Shown: piece after piece, positions 34,659 through 44,505 of the stretch
How the letters are laid out: each line of letters begins with the position of its first letter
Numbering within the stretch: the first letter of the stretch is position 1
Source: CAVXJN01 sp963773585
GTDB lineage: Bacteria; Pseudomonadota; Gammaproteobacteria; JASBUN01
DNA: 64,000 nt
Direction of reading: 5' to 3'
NCBI GenBank assembly: GCA_963773585.1
Contig: CAVZBR010000001.1
Location: 868,001 to 932,000, forward strand
Notes under the pieces: generated by a model
The model's database searches: none
Told to the model about the DNA's origin: nothing
The model's input: the letters and a program-made list of their open reading frames with translations, nothing else
Made by a program: the position numbers and the translations under genes

Positions 34659-35935
34659 TCATTCTGTTGACTCCCGTACTGTTTCTGGCGCACCGGATTC
34701 CGTTCCCTCCGAACAAGGGTGACAAGATTCGGTCGTATCACCTCATGGAACAGCTTGCGCGCCACCACGAAGTACATCTTGGCGCTTTTGTTGACGATCC
34801 GTCGGATTGGCAACATCAAGCAGAATTGAAAAACTGGTGTGCGGAAACCTTCCTGCGCCCTCTAAAGCCGACGGTTCAACGGTTGTCCAGTTTACGAGGC
34901 CTCGCAACGCGGGTGCCACTGACTCTTCCCTATTATCGCGACCGGAAAATGGCCGAATGGGTGAAGCAGAAATGCACAAGCGCTGGAATTGACAGAGTGG
35001 TGATTTTTTCCGCGGCGATGGCGCAGTATGTGCTGGGTGTGCGGTCTCATTTTCAAAGGTGCATCGTCGATCTCGTGGACGTGGATTCGGAGAAATGGCG
35101 TGAATACGGTCCACGTCACCGCTGGCCGATGAATTGGATCTACGCTCGTGAAGCGACTCTGCTGTTGCGCTATGAACGAATGCTGGCGCAGCAATGTGAT
35201 GCGACTGTTTTGGTCAGCTCGCAAGAAGCGCAATTGTTTCGGGAGCTTGCGCCCGAGTCCGCGGATCGCGTTTATTCCATCCATAATGGGGTGGATGCCG
35301 AATACTTCTCTCCGGGTCACGTCTTTCCTACTCCGTACGCGCCGGGTGCACAGATCCTGGTATTCACCGGCGCCATGGATTATTGGGCCAACGCTGACGC
35401 TGTAGTCTGGTTTGCTGAAGAGATTCTCCCGCATGTTCGCTCAGCAATGCCTCAAGTGCAGTTTTATATAGTGGGCGCACGCCCGAGTGAACGAGTCAAA
35501 AGGCTGGGTCGACTCGATGGAGTTACCGTAACCGGAGCGGTCGCGGATATCCGGCCTTATTTGGCCCACGCCCGAGCCGCTGTGGCCCCGTTGCGAATTG
35601 CCCGCGGAATTCAGAACAAGGTTTTGGAAGCTATGGCTATGGTCAAGCCGGTAATCGCAACAACCGCGGCAATGGACGGGATCGATGCCCCACCGCGGCT
35701 GCGAGCCTTGTTGGCTGACGAGCCGGCGCAATTCGTTGATCGGCTACAACAGGTATTGAAAGATGATGACTCAGGCGAATTCGGTCGACTCGGACGGGAA
35801 CTGGTGCTCGAGCGCTATGCTTGGTCGGAGAGTTTCGCACGTTTTGACCAACTGCTTGGATCGCAGGCCGGCGCCGATCGGCGGGCCGCGCAGCCGCCGA
35901 CGCGACTGGCATCGACAAGGGGTGCAGCACAGTGA
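34655..35935 (+). CDS. XrtA-associated glycosyltransferase (TIGR03087 type)
   Basis: A 426-residue GT4-type transferase of the PEP-CTERM/EpsH1-associated kind. It opens LFLAHRIPFPPNKGDKIRSYH, a hallmark of the family. The DVDSEKWREYG segment follows, and the C-terminal GT-B half has YSIHNGVDAEYFSP, LVFTGAMDYWANADA and IARGIQNKVLEAMAMVKPVI. I chose TTG 34655, which overlaps the FemAB stop by four bases; ATG 34592 would overlap it by 67 bases and add residues with no family match. It adds one sugar of the repeat on the cytoplasmic side; donor unknown. Confidence 0.88.
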   Translation: MIILLTPVLFLAHRIPFPPNKGDKIRSYHLMEQLARHHEVHLGAFVDDPSDWQHQAELKNWCAETFLRPLKPTVQRLSSLRGLATRVPLTLPYYRDRKMAEWVKQKCTSAGIDRVVIFSAAMAQYVLGVRSHFQRCIVDLVDVDSEKWREYGPRHRWPMNWIYAREATLLLRYERMLAQQCDATVLVSSQEAQLFRELAPESADRVYSIHNGVDAEYFSPGHVFPTPYAPGAQILVFTGAMDYWANADAVVWFAEEILPHVRSAMPQVQFYIVGARPSERVKRLGRLDGVTVTGAVADIRPYLAHARAAVAPLRIARGIQNKVLEAMAMVKPVIATTAAMDGIDAPPRLRALLADEPAQFVDRLQQVLKDDDSGEFGRLGRELVLERYAWSESFARFDQLLGSQAGADRRAAQPPTRLASTRGAAQ

Positions 35936-37557
35936 ATAAGGCGGCTCGTGCGATTGAGCTCAAAGGCCGAGCCGATGCCGCCCTCCCGCGGAATCCCCAG
36001 TCCGAGAACGATAGAGTAGACGACCGTGAAAAGGCGAGTGTATGGCGCTATCACCTATGGTTGTTCGCGCCGCTATTGCTGGCAACGTTACTTTTGTTCG
36101 GCGCCACCTTTTGGTCCATGGTAACCACTTGGTGGCGATCGGAGACCTTCGCGCACGGGTTTATCGTAGTTCCCATCAGTATTTACCTGATTTGGCGGAA
36201 GCGTGACGTTCTGCGGAACGACGTCCCGTCATCAAGTCCGAGCGCGCTGGTTCCTTTGCTTTTGCTCGCGATCGCTTGGTTGCTCGGTAATGCCGCAGAT
36301 GTGTTGGGAGTCCAGCAGTTGGCGGCCACTGTGATGATCCCGATGCTGGTGGCACTGGTATTCGGATGGCACATCATGCGTCGGTTGATATTCCCGCTGA
36401 CGTTTCTGTTGCTCGCGGTGCCGATCGGCGAATTCCTGGTTCCATATCTTGTCGACTTCACCGCTTCATTCACAGTACACGCGCTGCAGTTGACAGGCGT
36501 CCCGGTCTATTGGGAGGGGAATAGATTCAGCCTGCCAAGTGGCGACTGGTCGGTAATCAAGGCTTGCAGCGGCGTGCGTTACTTATATGCGACGCTAACG
36601 GTAGCTTTGTTATACGTTTATTTGAATTTCCGGAGCCGTTGGCGGCAGGCAGTTTTCCTCGCCCTCGCGGTTACGTTGGCAATCTTCGCAAATGGCGTCA
36701 GGGCATATGCGATTGTCATGATCGGCCACCTTAGCGAAATGCGCTTGGCGGTTGGAATCGATCATTTCATCTACGGGTGGGTGTTCTTCGCGCTGCTCAT
36801 GGTGCTGTTGTTTTGGATTGGGACGTTACTTCGGGAACCGGATTCTGCGAATCAACGTGCCGAGCCTCCGGTTGATGCGCATGCTCCCGGCTCGCTGTCC
36901 CAGGCGATTTTCGCGACGGCGGCGGGCTTCGTTGTCATGTTGGCATTTCCTGCATGGGCCATGCACGTCGACTCGGCCGCACCACCAGCCGTGAATTCGG
37001 AACTGCGTGCGCCGAGTTCTTTCGCAGGGTGGTACAGATCGACCGGAAATCCCATTACGGATTGGAAGCCCATTTATGTTAACCCCACTGAGACCGTGTC
37101 CGCGGATTACGCTCAAGGGGCGGAAAAAGTTGGATTGTATGTCGCCTATTACGGTGCGCAGCACCAAGGCAGCGAGTTGATCAACTTCCAAAACGTATTG
37201 GCCAAAGAAAAAGCGGCCTGGCATGTGACCGCACAACGTAGCGCGAGTGTGAATTTGGCGGGCGATTCGCGCGAGGTCAAAGAAAGTCGCCTGCGGGCTG
37301 GAGAGGGCGACTTGCTGGTATGGCAATGGTATTGGGCAAATGGGCATCATCTCGACAGTCCCTATTGGGTCAAATTCCACGAGGCGATTGACAAGCTGAC
37401 GGTGGGTAGACGGCGGGGTGCTGGAATTGTCGTATATACGTCGGTTGACGATACCGTCGCGGAGGCGCGGAAACGACTCGCGGCGTTCACCGTCAGCGCT
37501 ATGCCGGCGTTGGATGCGTCGTTTGATGCGGTTAAATCAGCGTCCGCTGATCGCTGA
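35932..37557 (+). CDS. xrtA: Exosortase A fused to EpsI domain
   Basis: A 541-residue inner-membrane cysteine protease/transpeptidase-like enzyme for PEP-CTERM proteins. The N-terminal 300 residues hold about eight helices with the exosortase core: C212 in KACSGVRYLYAT, R257 in FANGVRAYA and H278 in GIDHFIYGW, the expected Cys-Arg-His triad. After another helix (about 325-345) comes an EpsI domain (about 350-520) with FAGWYRSTGNPITDWKP and YYGAQHQGSELINF. The fused XrtA-EpsI form is common in this type. GTG 35932 overlaps the previous stop by four bases. It should process the PEP-CTERM protein at 14319-15161. Confidence 0.95.
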   Translation: MNKAARAIELKGRADAALPRNPQSENDRVDDREKASVWRYHLWLFAPLLLATLLLFGATFWSMVTTWWRSETFAHGFIVVPISIYLIWRKRDVLRNDVPSSSPSALVPLLLLAIAWLLGNAADVLGVQQLAATVMIPMLVALVFGWHIMRRLIFPLTFLLLAVPIGEFLVPYLVDFTASFTVHALQLTGVPVYWEGNRFSLPSGDWSVIKACSGVRYLYATLTVALLYVYLNFRSRWRQAVFLALAVTLAIFANGVRAYAIVMIGHLSEMRLAVGIDHFIYGWVFFALLMVLLFWIGTLLREPDSANQRAEPPVDAHAPGSLSQAIFATAAGFVVMLAFPAWAMHVDSAAPPAVNSELRAPSSFAGWYRSTGNPITDWKPIYVNPTETVSADYAQGAEKVGLYVAYYGAQHQGSELINFQNVLAKEKAAWHVTAQRSASVNLAGDSREVKESRLRAGEGDLLVWQWYWANGHHLDSPYWVKFHEAIDKLTVGRRRGAGIVVYTSVDDTVAEARKRLAAFTVSAMPALDASFDAVKSASADR

Positions 37558-37568
37558 CGCCGGTCGTC

Positions 37569-38741
37569 ATGGATCGTAGACCGCTGATTGCGCATGTGTT
37601 GTACCGCTTCGATGTTGGGGGTCTGGAGAACGGAGTTGTAAACCTGATCAACCGGCTTCCTGAGCATCGCTTCCGGCATGCCATAGTTGCGCTCAGCGAA
37701 TATACCGACTTTCGTAAGCGTTTAACACGTGACATCCCGGTATATGCCCTGCATAAGCGCGAGGGCAAGGACCTTGGCTTGCATGCACGGCTGTACCGCC
37801 TTTTCCGACAGATCAGACCTGACATCGTCCACACGCGCAATCTGAATGCAGTCGAGGCGCAATTTCCAGCATGGCTGGCGGGCGTTCGAGGCCGCGTCCA
37901 CGGTGAACACGGTTGGGACGTGCATGACTTGGAAGGCGCCAGTCGCAAATACAGACTGTGGCGCCGCGCATTCCGTCCGTTCGTCCAGCGATACATACCG
38001 CTTTCCCAGCACTTGGCGCAATATCTGACAGAGCAGATCGGGGTGCCGGAGCACGATATCTCCTGTATTTGCAACGGGGTCGATACAACGAAGTTCCGCC
38101 CGCCGGAACCGGGGCGCTCCATACCTTCACGGACGGATTTTGCCGGGGAAGCAGACGTGGTAATCGGTACGGTCGGACGATTCGAACAAGTGAAGGATCA
38201 GATGACGTTGGCGCGCGCCTTCGTCCTCCTGCTGGAACGTCGACCCGAGTGGCGGCGGACGTCGCGTCTGCTGATGGTGGGAGAAGGACGTTTGCGTTCA
38301 CAAGTGCTCAATTTTCTCCGGCAACACGGTGTAGAAGACGTGACATGGTTGCCAGGACATCGGGACGACACAGCGGAAATGCTCCGTGCAATGGATATAT
38401 TCGTGCTGCCATCGCTGGCGGAAGGTATTTCAAACACAATTTTGGAAGCGATGGCGAGCGGTAGGCCCGTGATTGCTACGGATGTCGGAGGCAACGGCGA
38501 ACTGGTGGAGGATGGAGCTTCCGGCATGCTGGTGCCGCGCAACGATCCCGCGGCAATGGCGTCGGCATTGAGCCGCTACATTGATGACGCTCCTTTACGC
38601 AAGCGTCACGGTAGCCGCGGGCGTGTCCGAGCGGAAGCCCATTTTAGTCTCGACGGAATGATCGACGGGTATGAGCGCGTCTACGACAGTGTACTTACTC
38701 CTCGGCGACAGGCGGACCGCGTCGGCGCAGGGCACCGCTAG
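37569..38741 (+). CDS. XrtA-associated glycosyltransferase (TIGR03088 type)
   Basis: A 390-residue GT4 enzyme directly after xrtA. It opens PLIAHVLYRFDVGGLENGVVN, typical of the second PEP-CTERM-associated sugar transferase. The donor half has CNGVDTTKFRPP, GTVGRFEQVKDQ and the EX7E block VLPSLAEGISNTILEAMASGRPVIA. It is cytoplasmic or membrane-associated and extends the lipid-linked repeat. The end lies before the amidotransferase gene, which has an alternative upstream frame overlapping it; I do not accept that longer start. Confidence 0.9.
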   Translation: MDRRPLIAHVLYRFDVGGLENGVVNLINRLPEHRFRHAIVALSEYTDFRKRLTRDIPVYALHKREGKDLGLHARLYRLFRQIRPDIVHTRNLNAVEAQFPAWLAGVRGRVHGEHGWDVHDLEGASRKYRLWRRAFRPFVQRYIPLSQHLAQYLTEQIGVPEHDISCICNGVDTTKFRPPEPGRSIPSRTDFAGEADVVIGTVGRFEQVKDQMTLARAFVLLLERRPEWRRTSRLLMVGEGRLRSQVLNFLRQHGVEDVTWLPGHRDDTAEMLRAMDIFVLPSLAEGISNTILEAMASGRPVIATDVGGNGELVEDGASGMLVPRNDPAAMASALSRYIDDAPLRKRHGSRGRVRAEAHFSLDGMIDGYERVYDSVLTPRRQADRVGAGHR

Positions 38742-38808
38742 TGCGATATTGCTGGCCGATTTCGCACGCGTTTCGAAATATCAGGAAGCTGTAGGAGAGT
38801 CGTATCCG

Positions 38809-40746
38809 ATGTGCGGAATTGCAGGAATCATCGATATTCAAAGCAGACGCGTTATTGATCGCAATCTCGTGTCACGCATGAACGATATCCAAGCACATCG
38901 CGGGCCCGACGAAGACGGGCTGTATTTCGAACCCGGCGTCGCGCTCGCCCACCGACGGCTTTCGATTATCGACTTGTCGGCCGGTCAGCAACCGCTGTTC
39001 AATGAAGACGAGTCGGTCGTGGTCGTTTATAACGGGGAAATCTATAACTTCCGGGAACTGGCAGAAGAATTGACGGAGTGCGGTCACCGGTTCCGCACAC
39101 ATTCCGATACGGAAGTGATCGTGCATGCGTGGGAAGAATGGGGTTCGCGCTGCGTCGAGCGGTTTCGCGGTATGTTTGCGTTCGCGATTTGGGACAGAAA
39201 TCGGGAAACCGCATTTCTAGCTCGAGACCGTCTCGGAATCAAACCGCTTTACTATGCGATTCTTCCTGACGGCCATCTCGTATTCGGGTCTGAGCTCAAG
39301 GCATTGCGTATTCATCCTGATTTGCCGCGGCGCGTGGACCCTACCGCGGTCGAGGATTACTTTGCCTACGGCTATATACCAGAGCCAAAGACGATCTTCG
39401 AATCGGTGAGAAAGCTATCGCCCGGGTACACACTCGAGGTGAAGCGCGGATCGGACATTCCCGAGCCTAGGCAGTATTGGGATGTGCCGTTCGTCTCGAT
39501 AGGCGCCATGTCAGAACAAGACGCGGGCAGGGAGCTGATCGAACGGCTCCGTGAGGCCGTTCGTATCCGACTGGTATCGGAAGTGCCCCTCGGTGCTTTC
39601 CTTTCCGGCGGAGTCGATTCCAGCGCGGTCGTGGCGATGATGGCGGGACTCAGCGATAAGCCAGTCAATACCTGTTCTATCGCATTCGGAGATCCAAAAT
39701 TCAACGAAGCGGATCACGCGGCGAAAGTCGCGGAACGCTACGGCACCGATCATCAAGTGGAATCGGTCGATCCGAACAACTTCGATCTCGTGGATCGGTT
39801 GGCCGCTCTTTACGATGAACCCTATGCCGACAGTTCGGCCATGCCGACTTATCGTGTTTGTCAGCTTGCTCGCAAGCGGGTGACAGTCGCGCTTTCTGGT
39901 GACGGAGGCGATGAAAACCTGGCGGGGTATCGCCGCTACCGATGGCATCTCTACGAACAGCAAATGCGAGGCTGGTTTCCAGCGAGCGTGCGTAAACCGG
40001 TGTTCGGCCTGCTTGGCAAGATCTATCCCAAAGCGGATTGGGCTCCCAAGGTACTTCGGGCAAAGGCTACCTTCGAGGCATTGGCTCGAGACGCCGAGGA
40101 AGGTTATTTCCATAGCGTCTCGATCTTGGGAGACTCGTTGCGGGACCAACTTTTCAGCCGAAATTTCAAGAAGACACTCCACGGCTATCGAGCCGTAGAG
40201 GTGCTGCGCAATCATGCGCGTCGTGCGCCCAGCGATCATCCGTTGTCGAGAGTTCAGTACTTGGACATGAAGACCTATTTGGTAGGCGACATATTGACGA
40301 AAGTCGATCGGGCCAGCATGGCCCATTCACTGGAAGTGCGCGTTCCGATTCTGGACCATAAGTTGGTGGAATGGATGTCCGGGCTGTCACCGGATCTCAA
40401 ACTCCGTGGCCGAGAGGGAAAATACATTCTTAAGAAGGCCCTGGAGCCGCACCTCCCAGGCGATATTCTTTACAGGCCGAAGATGGGGTTTGCTGTGCCA
40501 CTCGCAAATTGGTTCCGCGGACCGCTGCGGCAGCGCGTTCGGGATGCAGTATTGGGCCCGGTATTGGCGGAAACGGGATACTTCGAACCTCGCTTTCTGA
40601 AAGAACTCGTTGATCAACATCAATCGGGACGGAGAGATAACAGTGCGGCACTTTGGTCGCTACTCATGTTCGAGTCGTTCTATCGCCAGCTGAAAGGGGA
40701 CTCGGCGATCCGTTCCTCGCCGCCGCTCGCGCTTGCAGGAGTCTAA
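38809..40746 (+). CDS. XrtA-associated asparagine synthase-like amidotransferase
   Basis: A 645-residue protein of TIGR03108. The ATG at 38809 gives MCGIAGI, placing Cys2 as the class II glutaminase nucleophile; GGAGAG lies upstream. The glutaminase half covers about 1-215 with HRGPDEDG and YNGEIYNFREL. The synthase half has the ATP pyrophosphatase loop FLSGGVDSSAVVAMM and SGDGGDENLAGYRRY. It probably amidates a uronic acid of the polymer by using glutamine nitrogen, which would suit the TviB-type donor; this is inference. It sits between two glycosyltransferases in the same direction. Confidence 0.92.
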   Translation: MCGIAGIIDIQSRRVIDRNLVSRMNDIQAHRGPDEDGLYFEPGVALAHRRLSIIDLSAGQQPLFNEDESVVVVYNGEIYNFRELAEELTECGHRFRTHSDTEVIVHAWEEWGSRCVERFRGMFAFAIWDRNRETAFLARDRLGIKPLYYAILPDGHLVFGSELKALRIHPDLPRRVDPTAVEDYFAYGYIPEPKTIFESVRKLSPGYTLEVKRGSDIPEPRQYWDVPFVSIGAMSEQDAGRELIERLREAVRIRLVSEVPLGAFLSGGVDSSAVVAMMAGLSDKPVNTCSIAFGDPKFNEADHAAKVAERYGTDHQVESVDPNNFDLVDRLAALYDEPYADSSAMPTYRVCQLARKRVTVALSGDGGDENLAGYRRYRWHLYEQQMRGWFPASVRKPVFGLLGKIYPKADWAPKVLRAKATFEALARDAEEGYFHSVSILGDSLRDQLFSRNFKKTLHGYRAVEVLRNHARRAPSDHPLSRVQYLDMKTYLVGDILTKVDRASMAHSLEVRVPILDHKLVEWMSGLSPDLKLRGREGKYILKKALEPHLPGDILYRPKMGFAVPLANWFRGPLRQRVRDAVLGPVLAETGYFEPRFLKELVDQHQSGRRDNSAALWSLLMFESFYRQLKGDSAIRSSPPLALAGV

Positions 40747-40749
40747 CGC

Positions 40750-41969
40750 GTGCGTGTGTTGCATATCTTTGATCATTCGCTTCCGCTCCACAGCGGGTAC
40801 AGTTTCCGCAGCAGAGCCATTATCCGCGGGCAGCGCAACTTGGGGTGGGAGACATACCACTTGACCAGCCCGAAGCATAACGAAGCCGCGAAATGCAATT
40901 TGCTGGAGGAGGAAGTCGACGGTTTGACGTTTTTCCGTACGCCGACGCCCAAAGGCTCGCTGGCGCGTCTACCTGTGTTGAACCAGGTCGCAGTCATTAA
41001 TGCCACAGTCCGACGCTTGCAGGAGCTGATTCCCCAAGTCCGACCCGATGTGCTTCATGCGCATTCACCGGCATTGAACGGAGAAGCTGCGGTACGTGCG
41101 GGCCGCAAATTCGGTATTCCGGTGGTGTATGAAGTGCGTGCATTTTGGGAGGACGCGGCGGTTGATCACGGAACCAGTTCCGAGGGCGGGCTCAGGTACC
41201 GAATGACGCGGGCTCTCGAGACACGGGTGCTAAAACACGCCGACGCCGTGGTGACGATATGCGAAGGGTTACGAAACGAGATTGCAGGTCGTGGTATTCA
41301 AGCGTCCAAAATTACCGTAGTTCCCAATGCTGTGGACGCTGAGCAGTTCAAGTTTGCGGAGCTGGATGACCCTGCATTACGCGCGGAATTGAATTTGGCA
41401 GATAAGCATGTACTTGGATTTATCGGATCGTTCTACGCTTACGAAGGATTGGATCTATTGTTGAGGGCGATGTCTCATTTGCTGCGGAGGCTTCCGAAGA
41501 TCCACTTGCTTCTGGTTGGCGGCGGTCCCCAGGAAAATGCACTCAAGGAGCTTTCACGCACTTTAGGACGTTGAACAGCGCAGTGACGTTCGTAGGAAGG
41601 GTTCCGCACACTGAGGTGCAGCGTTACTACGATTTGGTCGATGTCCTGGTGTATCCGCGAATGCATATGCGCTTGACGGACCTTGTTACCCCACTCAAGC
41701 CGCTTGAAGCGATGGCGCAAGGAAAATTGGTGGTTGCGTCGGATGTCGGCGGACATCGTGAGTTGATTCGAGACAAACTGACTGGATCGTTGTTCAAGGC
41801 CGGCGACGAACATGCACTTGCGAGCGCCGTGGTCGAACTGCTCGAGGATTCTTCCAGCTGGTCGGCACGTCGGGCCGCAGGACGCAAATTTGTCGAGTCA
41901 GAGCGTACGTGGGCGGCAAGTGTCGGACGGTACCGCCAAGTTGGTCCCTTCAAGGCCGATCTGGCCTGA
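40750..41969 (+). CDS. Exosortase A-associated glycosyltransferase, frameshifted
   Basis: A GT4 enzyme of about 406 residues in two frames. The first part (GTG 40750) opens MRVLHIFDHSLPLHSGYSFR, characteristic of TIGR04063, with GIPVVYEVRAFWEDAAVD and VPNAVDAEQFKF. It ends at a TGA at 41572-41574, right after LKELSRTLGR. The minus-one frame goes on LNSAVTFVGRVPHTEVQRYY and has YPRMHMRLTDLVTPLKPLEAMAQGK. Adding one base near 41570 restores one complete protein. The stop overlaps the next ATG (TGATG). Both halves are conserved, so the break is recent or an assembly error. Confidence 0.86.
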
Positions 41970-43093
41970 TGCTCAGGACACCAAAAAGGATTGCGCTAGT
42001 AGGTCCGCTGCCGCCTCCAAGCGGTGGTATGGCGAATCAAACCAAGCAGCTACAGCGGTTGCTCGCAAGTGAAGGCGTGCAAGTTACGGTTGTGCAGGTC
42101 AATGCGCCGTATTCACCACGATGGATTGGGCGTGTTCGAGGTTTACGTGCGTGCGCCAGGCTCGTTCCATATATCGTGTCTCTTTGGCGCGCGGCGCGGC
42201 GGGTAGAACTATTTCACATAATGGCCAACTCGGGTTGGTCTTGGCATTTATTCGCGGCGCCGGCGGTTTGGATAGCGAAGCTGCATGGCTGTCCCGTAAT
42301 CGTCAATTACAGGGGCGGCGAAGCGGATCGTTTTTTTCAGCGTTCCTTCCGAATCGTAAAACCGACGCTGAACCGTGCCTCGGTTGTGGTTGTACCCTCG
42401 GCGTTCTTGCATGACGTATTCGAGCGGTGGGGAATCGGATCGGTGATCGTCCCCAACATTATCGATCTGTCCCGCTTCTATCCCGCCGAACCAATCGTGG
42501 TCCCCGGACGGGAGCGGGGTCCGCACGTGATCGTCACTAGAAATCTCGAGCCTATCTACGACATTGAAACTGCGCTGCGGGTCTTCGCGCTCGTGAAATC
42601 CAGGTGGACTGGCGCTCGGCTTACGGTGGCCGGATCTGGACCCGAGCTGAATTCGTTGAAATCGACAGCGCATGCGCTCGGAGTCGCCGACTCCGTCGAA
42701 TTCGTCGGTAGGCTAGATAACGAGGATATCCCAAAACTGTATCGAAGCGCGGATATCATGCTTAACACCAGTCTGGTGGACAACATGCCGATATCGTTTC
42801 TCGAAGCGATGGCGAGTGGAGTTCCTATTGTCAGTACGGATGTCGGAGGAATTCCGTATTTGGTAAAGCATGGTGAGCAGGCGCTGCTCGCTCCGCCGCG
42901 TGATGTGTCTCGCTTGGCTGGTGCCATCGAACAACTTTGGGAGCAGGAAGAACAACGCGTTCGGATGGCGAAAGCGGGAATTGATCTCGCCAGGCAATTC
43001 GAATGGCGTAGTGTTCGAGAGCGGTTGTTTTCAGTATATGCCTCGGTCGTCTCGAATTGTGCCGCCGAAGTCGCGGAGCGCGGCGATGCCTAG
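41969..43093 (+). CDS. Glycosyltransferase family 4 protein
   Basis: A 374-residue GT-B transferase. The N-terminal half starts RIALVGPLPPPSGGMANQTKQL. The acceptor region has WIAKLHGCPVIVNYRGGEADRF. The donor half has VIVTRNLEPIYDIETALR and the EX7E block with SFLEAMASGVPIVSTDVGGIP. The ATG at 41969 overlaps the preceding stop by one base; a longer frame from 41909 has no family support. It ends overlapping the start of the PaaK-like gene by eight bases, showing a tight operon. Donor sugar unknown. Confidence 0.87.
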   Translation: MLRTPKRIALVGPLPPPSGGMANQTKQLQRLLASEGVQVTVVQVNAPYSPRWIGRVRGLRACARLVPYIVSLWRAARRVELFHIMANSGWSWHLFAAPAVWIAKLHGCPVIVNYRGGEADRFFQRSFRIVKPTLNRASVVVVPSAFLHDVFERWGIGSVIVPNIIDLSRFYPAEPIVVPGRERGPHVIVTRNLEPIYDIETALRVFALVKSRWTGARLTVAGSGPELNSLKSTAHALGVADSVEFVGRLDNEDIPKLYRSADIMLNTSLVDNMPISFLEAMASGVPIVSTDVGGIPYLVKHGEQALLAPPRDVSRLAGAIEQLWEQEEQRVRMAKAGIDLARQFEWRSVRERLFSVYASVVSNCAAEVAERGDA

Positions 43094-44468
43094 CTTATAC
43101 ACGAGGTTCGTGTCGTCAGCTTTGTTTCCGCTTCATGAGCGCCTAAAACATCATCGTTCTGTCTCCGTACGGAGACAGATGGAGAAAATGCAGTGGTGGT
43201 CTGGCGCAAAGTTGGTTGAGTACAGGAACGGGCAACTCCGCGAGTTTATACAACGAGTTGCTGCGAGAGTGCCGTACTATTCGAACCTGTTCGCGGAGCT
43301 CGGCCTTGATCCGCGCGACGTGCGTTCGGTTGCCGATTTGGACGCGTTGCCGTTCCTTACGAAAACGAAGATACGGGAGAATTTCGACGCTTTGAAAGCG
43401 ACTGACGCCGCGCCGGCGTCGGTTTGCAGTACCGGGGGCTCGACCGGTGAACCGCTCAAGTTTTTGCTTGGACGGGAAAGGGTCAGCCATGACGTCGCCG
43501 CCAAATGGAGAGCCACCCGTTGGTGGGGTGTTGATATCGGGGACGCCGAAGTTGTCGTGTGGGGGTCGCCGATCGAGCTCGGCGCTCAGGATCGACTTCG
43601 AGCCTTGCGTGATCGAGTGCTGCGTAGCGAACTGATCCCTGCATTCGACTTCACGGAAGCGAACCTCGAACGGTTCATACGCATATTGAAGCGTCGAAAA
43701 CCGAAAATGGTGTTTGGATATCCGTCCGCGATTGCCCGCATTGGTCGCTATGCTATCGAACGCAATTATCAGCTCCGATCGTTGGGGGTGAAAGTCGCTT
43801 TCGTCACCGCTGAGCACTTGTATGCCGACCAGAAATCGGACATCGAGCAGGCATTCGGGTGCCGCGTCGCTAATGGATACGGCGGTCGTGACGCGGGCTT
43901 TATTGCGCACGAATGCCCGGAAGGCGGGCTCCATATTACGGCGGACGACATCGTGGTGGAAATTATCGATTCGTCCGGGAGCCTCGTTAAAGAAGGAACC
44001 CCGGGCGAAGTCGTGATTACGCATCTGCGCACAGGAGATTTTCCATTTATTCGCTACCGTACCGGCGACATCGCCTCGCTGACCGGGGCATCCTGTAGCT
44101 GCGGGCGTGGGCTGCCGCTACTCGGGTCCGTGCAAGGCCGAAGCACGGATTTCGTGGTGGCCCAAAACGGGAAAGTCATGCACGGGCTTGCGCTGATTTA
44201 TGTCATGCGTGAATTGCACGGCATCAGCGCGTTTAAAATTATCCAGGAAGAAGTTGACCGCGTACGCGTGTTGGTGGTTCCGGCGGCCGGATATGACGCC
44301 GCGGTGGAAGAGGCAATCCGCCACGGCGTCAGAGATCGATTAGGAGCGGGCGTCGAAGTAAGCGTGGAGCTGGTCACGCAGATCCCGCCCGAGCGATCAG
44401 GCAAATACAGATACGTGGTGAGTAACGTGGCCAGCGCCCAGTCCAGGCCTCATGAGGCGGTAAATTGA
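43086..44468 (+). CDS. PaaK/CapK-like AMP-forming ligase (adenylate-forming family)
   Basis: A 460-residue protein of the phenylacetate-CoA ligase fold. It has the segment VPYYSNLFAELGLDP, the phosphate loop CSTGGSTGEPLKF, and the YPSAIARIGRY helix. NGYGGRDAGFIAHECPEGGLH is followed by VITHLRTGDFPFIRYRTGDI and the hinge region RSGKYRYV near the end. Relatives in capsule clusters (CapK) are thought to activate or transfer acyl groups for polymer decoration, but no reaction is proved. The ATG at 43086 overlaps the previous gene. It ends the continuous core operon; the next gene is on the other strand. Confidence 0.87.
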   Translation: MPSLYTRFVSSALFPLHERLKHHRSVSVRRQMEKMQWWSGAKLVEYRNGQLREFIQRVAARVPYYSNLFAELGLDPRDVRSVADLDALPFLTKTKIRENFDALKATDAAPASVCSTGGSTGEPLKFLLGRERVSHDVAAKWRATRWWGVDIGDAEVVVWGSPIELGAQDRLRALRDRVLRSELIPAFDFTEANLERFIRILKRRKPKMVFGYPSAIARIGRYAIERNYQLRSLGVKVAFVTAEHLYADQKSDIEQAFGCRVANGYGGRDAGFIAHECPEGGLHITADDIVVEIIDSSGSLVKEGTPGEVVITHLRTGDFPFIRYRTGDIASLTGASCSCGRGLPLLGSVQGRSTDFVVAQNGKVMHGLALIYVMRELHGISAFKIIQEEVDRVRVLVVPAAGYDAAVEEAIRHGVRDRLGAGVEVSVELVTQIPPERSGKYRYVVSNVASAQSRPHEAVN

Positions 44469-44483
44469 AATCCCTGGCGCGCT

Positions 44484-44499
44484 GCCGGCACTTGCCGGC
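44484..44499. terminator. Hairpin between convergent genes
   Basis: GCCGGC at 44484-44489 and GCCGGC at 44494-44499 form a perfect 6-bp G+C stem with an ACTT loop in the 37 bases between the stops of the PaaK-like gene and the small TPR gene. There is no T-tract on either side, so a bidirectional terminator is only a guess from its position. Confidence 0.35.
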
Positions 44500-44505
44500 G
44501 GACTG

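Noticed and set aside
38671..38808. Upstream extension of the amidotransferase
   Set aside because: A class II glutaminase needs Cys at position 2, which is given only by ATG 38809.
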